Made by a program: the position numbers and the translations under genes. Positions 61,273-64,000 of a DNA stretch of 64,000 nt are shown here, piece after piece. The notes under the pieces are model-generated. The model saw nothing but the letters and a program-made list of their open reading frames with translations. It had not been told where the DNA came from and did not search any database. Numbering within the stretch: position 1 is the first letter of the stretch; every line of letters starts with the position of its first letter. Origin of the DNA: Chitinophagaceae bacterium (GTDB taxonomy: Bacteria; Bacteroidota; Bacteroidia; Chitinophagales; Chitinophagaceae); assembly GCA_025933775.1 (NCBI GenBank), contig JAICZH010000002.1, positions 1 through 64,000 on the forward strand, in the 5' to 3' direction.

Positions 61273-61322
61273 AAAATTAAAGTGATCTTTTACTAAATAA
61301 AACTATTCTAAATTTTTTTATT

Positions 61323-61352
61323 GGGTTATTGATTAACACAATAACCCTTTTT
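61323..61352 (+). terminator. rho-independent terminator
   Basis: GGGTTATTG (61323-61331) pairs perfectly with CAATAACCC (61339-61347), followed by five T. It ends the 60652-61272 gene. Confidence 0.85.
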
Positions 61353-61472
61353 CATAAATTATTATACGAGTTAAACATTTAAGAGAAGTTGTAAATTTTT
61401 AGAATTTAATTATTACCACTTTTCCCTTCATATAAAGTTGGCTCTTATTTCACACAGGTTATTGAACTTGCC

Positions 61473-63206
61473 ATGAAAAAAATATTTAAAATACTTCTCA
61501 TTTTTGTAATTGTTATTACGGCAGCCTATTTATACATCCGCTTCTCTGTTTTAAAAGTAAAAGATTTTAAGCCTGACGCTTCCAAATCAAAATCAGTTTT
61601 AGACCTGAGGCCTGCTATTATTGCAAAACTTCAGCAATTAATAAAAGATGGTTCGAATGGATTATATCATCTCACAATTGAAGACATTAAAATACATGAT
61701 GTAATATCAAAAGTAGATATACTGCACGCCGATATAGTTCCTGATACGATAGCATTAAAAAAACTGGACAGCGCTCACCTGCTTCCGGATGATATGTTTA
61801 AGATTTCATTTTCATCGCTGCACATTGATGGAATTAATTTGAATGACTTACTATCCCGTAATCATATCACTTTAAAATATATTTTTATCGCAGCTCCGGT
61901 TATTGAAATATATCATAAACCAAGATGGTATAATAAAGAAAAAAGAATCAGCAAAGATACAGCTACACTTTATCAAAAAATAATGAAGAACATGAAAAGT
62001 ATTGCTGTTGATAAAATTGCAGTAATGAATGGCGCCATCATTTATAACAATCTATCTAAAAGAAAACAAGCCAATCGATTTAATGATGTTTCAATAGATA
62101 TGGAGCACATTCTTATTGATTCTTCTACCCAGTTCGATAAAAACAGATTTCTTTTCGCAACACATGCTGATGTTTTAATTAAAAATTTTATTGGTAAAAC
62201 TCCCGATAGTTTATACTTCTTCAAATGTGAGGCAGTAAATATTTCTACTGAAAAAAACAATATCATTATGCACCAGTTTGAACTTCATGCCCGTGGAGAT
62301 AAAAAATGGTTTGAAAGCAAATTAAAGACCCGCAAAGAAATGTGGAATTTGGTAATACCTGAAATTACATTGAAAAATATTAACTGGTGGCAATTAATAA
62401 ATAAAAAAAGAATAATAGCAAAAGAAGGAATAATAAATAATGGAACTTGTAAAGTGTATCTTGACAGGTCACTGCCATTTCGAAAAGTAAAGCAGAAAAA
62501 TTTTCCGCATCAGATGTTGATGCGGATTCCCATTCCTCTGTACATTGCTTCAATGCAAATGTTGCATTCAAATTTATCTTACACAGAATATAATCCCGGC
62601 ACTGCAAAAAGCGGAACTATTTATATTAATGAATTAAACGCACGAATTTCTAATATCACCAACATGCGCTCAAAAATAAAACGCAATAGATGGATGACGA
62701 TAAAATCAACAGGAATATTTATGCATAATGTTCCTCTTAAAAATAAATTTCAATTTGATTTATCAAAATATAAAACCGGAGATTTTACAATGGACCTTGA
62801 TATTGGTAAAATGGATAGCTCAATTTTGAATCCGATTGCAGGGCCAATGGGTGAATTTATAATAAAGCGAGGAATTATTCAAAGAGGAATCGCTCATGAA
62901 AAAGGAAATAATTTTAAAGCTACAGGCCATGGAGTATTATTATATAAAGATCTTTACCTGGTGGCAGTTAAAAAAGATAATGATAACCCCGGCCATTTAA
63001 AAAAGAAAAGCATTCTTAGTTTCTTTGCAAATGTGTTGCTTATAAAAAATTCAAATCCATCAAAAATCAAGCCGCCAAGATATGAAGATTTTTCTTCTGA
63101 CAGAGGGCCTCTTACTACCTTTATGAGCCTTGTTTGGAAAACAATTTATATTGGTATTTTAAAAAGCATTGGCCTTCCTCCAAAATTTGCTGATAAAAAA
63201 TATTAG
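61473..63206 (+). CDS. AsmA-like/DUF748-type envelope protein
   Basis: A 577-residue protein with one N-terminal TM (KILLIFVIVITAAYLYIRF) and a long beta-rich periplasmic region of repeated strand-type units (LTIEDIKIHDVISKVDILHADIVPD, VDKIAVMNGAIIYNNLSKRK, ILNPIAGPMGEFIIKRGIIQRGIAHE). The TM plus a duplicated beta-groove architecture recalls the AsmA group, which moves phospholipids or influences outer-membrane assembly, but no clear signature is seen. It is monocistronic. Confidence 0.6.
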   Translation: MKKIFKILLIFVIVITAAYLYIRFSVLKVKDFKPDASKSKSVLDLRPAIIAKLQQLIKDGSNGLYHLTIEDIKIHDVISKVDILHADIVPDTIALKKLDSAHLLPDDMFKISFSSLHIDGINLNDLLSRNHITLKYIFIAAPVIEIYHKPRWYNKEKRISKDTATLYQKIMKNMKSIAVDKIAVMNGAIIYNNLSKRKQANRFNDVSIDMEHILIDSSTQFDKNRFLFATHADVLIKNFIGKTPDSLYFFKCEAVNISTEKNNIIMHQFELHARGDKKWFESKLKTRKEMWNLVIPEITLKNINWWQLINKKRIIAKEGIINNGTCKVYLDRSLPFRKVKQKNFPHQMLMRIPIPLYIASMQMLHSNLSYTEYNPGTAKSGTIYINELNARISNITNMRSKIKRNRWMTIKSTGIFMHNVPLKNKFQFDLSKYKTGDFTMDLDIGKMDSSILNPIAGPMGEFIIKRGIIQRGIAHEKGNNFKATGHGVLLYKDLYLVAVKKDNDNPGHLKKKSILSFFANVLLIKNSNPSKIKPPRYEDFSSDRGPLTTFMSLVWKTIYIGILKSIGLPPKFADKKY

Positions 63207-63246
63207 TTTTACAATATTATATTCGCTTTTAGAAACTGACGTAAGA

Positions 63247-63320
63247 AGCGGATTTTAATTGTACTTTTCCTTTTTAATTGTATTGCTTTCTACGTTGAGC
63301 TCGTTGTATAAAAATTATAA
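63247..63320 (+). pseudogene. decayed remnant of an RND permease C-terminus
   Basis: 63271-63318 matches the 3' end of the RND gene (about 60455-60499) at roughly 85% of positions by eye, including TTTTAATTGTATTGC and GTTGTATAAAAATTAT. Translated in frame it reads FLIVLLSTLSSLYKNY against LLIVLPSMLRLLYKNY. Upstream, GGATTT is kept and then TAA interrupts the frame. The next in-frame residues KQKNNS also match the HlyD lipoprotein start, through a 20-bp identity (63318-63337 and 56464-56483). No functional gene is possible. Confidence 0.65.
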
Positions 63321-63376
63321 ACAAAAAAATAATTCAATATCAAATTACGTTTTGTAATTTTCAACAAATAAATCCG

Positions 63377-64000
63377 ATGCGGAAAACCAACAAGATTATT
63401 TTTTTATTAGCAATTATAAAGTTTGTTGTTCCTTATTTATTACAAAATAATTTTTACGAACCGCACCGGGATGAATTTTTATACTTAGTACAAGGACATC
63501 ATCTTGCATGGGGTTTCGCAGAAGTTCCTCCAATGCTTTCCATCTTTGCTTGGCTCACACATTTGATTGGGGATGGAATGTTTTGGATTAAATTTTGGCC
63601 TGACTTATTTGGCACATTTACTTTTATTATTACTGCAAAAATTGTTGAAAAACTTGGAGGCAAATCTTTTGCCATTTTCCTCACATTTCTGCCTTTTATT
63701 TTTGGAGTTTATCTCCGGCTTTTCTTTTTATTTCAACCTAACACGCCCGAAGTTTTTTTCTGTACATTAATTGCGTATAGCCTTCTCCGTTATATTCAAA
63801 CAGAAAAAAATAAATACCTGTATTTACTTGGCCTCAGCATTGGGTTAGGAATGTTGAGTAAATATTCAGTAGCTTTTTATACAGTAAGTATTTTAACCGG
63901 TTTATTATTTACAAAACAAAGAAAAATATTTGCTGATAAGCATTTGTATTATGCAGGGATTGTTGCATTGTTTATTTTTCTTCCAACAATTTTGTGGGAA
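63377..64000 (+). CDS. GT39/ArnT-like membrane glycosyltransferase, N-terminal part
   Basis: This ORF is not in the track because it runs off the window. From ATG at 63377 it reads 208 residues without a stop: MRKTNKIIFLLAIIKF, then the first extracytoplasmic loop with the Asp/Glu motif FYEPHRDEFLYLVQGHHLAWGFAEVPPM, and further TM helices (FFLFQPNTPEVFF, GLGMLSKYSVAFYTV). This is the pattern of polyprenyl-phosphate-sugar dependent PMT/ArnT transferases, which act on the outer side of the inner membrane. The acceptor is unknown. Confidence 0.82.
   Translation, partial: MRKTNKIIFLLAIIKFVVPYLLQNNFYEPHRDEFLYLVQGHHLAWGFAEVPPMLSIFAWLTHLIGDGMFWIKFWPDLFGTFTFIITAKIVEKLGGKSFAIFLTFLPFIFGVYLRLFFLFQPNTPEVFFCTLIAYSLLRYIQTEKNKYLYLLGLSIGLGMLSKYSVAFYTVSILTGLLFTKQRKIFADKHLYYAGIVALFIFLPTILWE

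Noticed and set aside
1-64000. Search for tRNA, rRNA and CRISPR arrays.
   Set aside because: No cloverleaf-like or rRNA-like stretch and no regularly spaced repeats were seen by eye; a tRNAscan or Infernal run would be decisive.

Overview
The window is AT-rich (about one third G+C by eye) and comes from a Bacteroidota chromosome, most likely Chitinophagaceae or a close relative. The evidence is the recurring TAnnTTTG -7 promoter element, scarce Shine-Dalgarno sequences, lipoproteins with a lysine- or asparagine-rich stretch after the lipobox Cys, a TonB-dependent receptor with a carboxypeptidase-like N-terminal domain, a nagB gene with a PIG-L/LmbE tail, a HYC_CC_PP copper-associated small protein, and many GC-rich palindromic repeats of the kind common in this phylum. 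No rRNA, tRNA or CRISPR array was seen.

Layout. 1-2090: the edge of an IS3-like element and two lipoprotein genes separated by a long attC-like inverted repeat, which looks like a fragment of a cassette array. 2092-8130: a cusCBA-type heavy-metal efflux operon led by a small acidic secreted protein. 8190-16085: housekeeping and metabolism (nagB, msrB, a GNAT, a coiled-coil membrane protein, holA, ribF, purM). 16138-18856: a BlaI/BlaR1-type pair in which the M56 sensor protease is fused to a cell-wall amidase, plug-like repeats and a TonB C-terminal domain, with a doubled operator. 18957-25155: an FtsE-like ATPase, two glycosyltransferases, a polysaccharide-deacetylase-like protein, a serine hydrolase and a small membrane protein. 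25215-30930: rpsO, pnp, prmA, plsY, an M48 protease and an unknown. 30955-37192: a thioredoxin-domain protein, hutI and hutG (separated by a MazF-type toxin-antitoxin pair) and purC. 37338-46816: a TonB receptor with a fasciclin lipoprotein, two esterases, an MFS transporter and an LtaS-like enzyme. 46891-49739: copper-associated HYC_CC_PP, HMA and outer-membrane genes plus a DUF1223 protein. 49771-54303: a minus-strand stress-type cluster (YdeI/DUF1801, YciI, two SRPBCC, DUF4256, DoxX, ArsR, DUF4345, PEBP). 54480-60536: a PepSY-like secreted protein and a second TolC-HlyD-RND efflux operon. 60592-64000: a beta-barrel-like protein, an AsmA-like protein, a decayed RND remnant, and the start of a GT39-type glycosyltransferase.

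The most unusual signal is a bipartite 21-bp motif, ACTAACGG(TAA)CG-N5-ACG. It recurs at least 13 times on both strands, inside genes in several frames and between genes, often followed by an A/T tract. It resembles the extended DNA-uptake sequences of other phyla in style, but its role is unknown. Other points of interest are the M56-amidase-TonB fusion, the attC-like cassette boundary, GC-rich palindromes inserted into coding termini, probable leaderless promoters, the toxin-antitoxin pair inside the hut genes and a relic of an RND permease.
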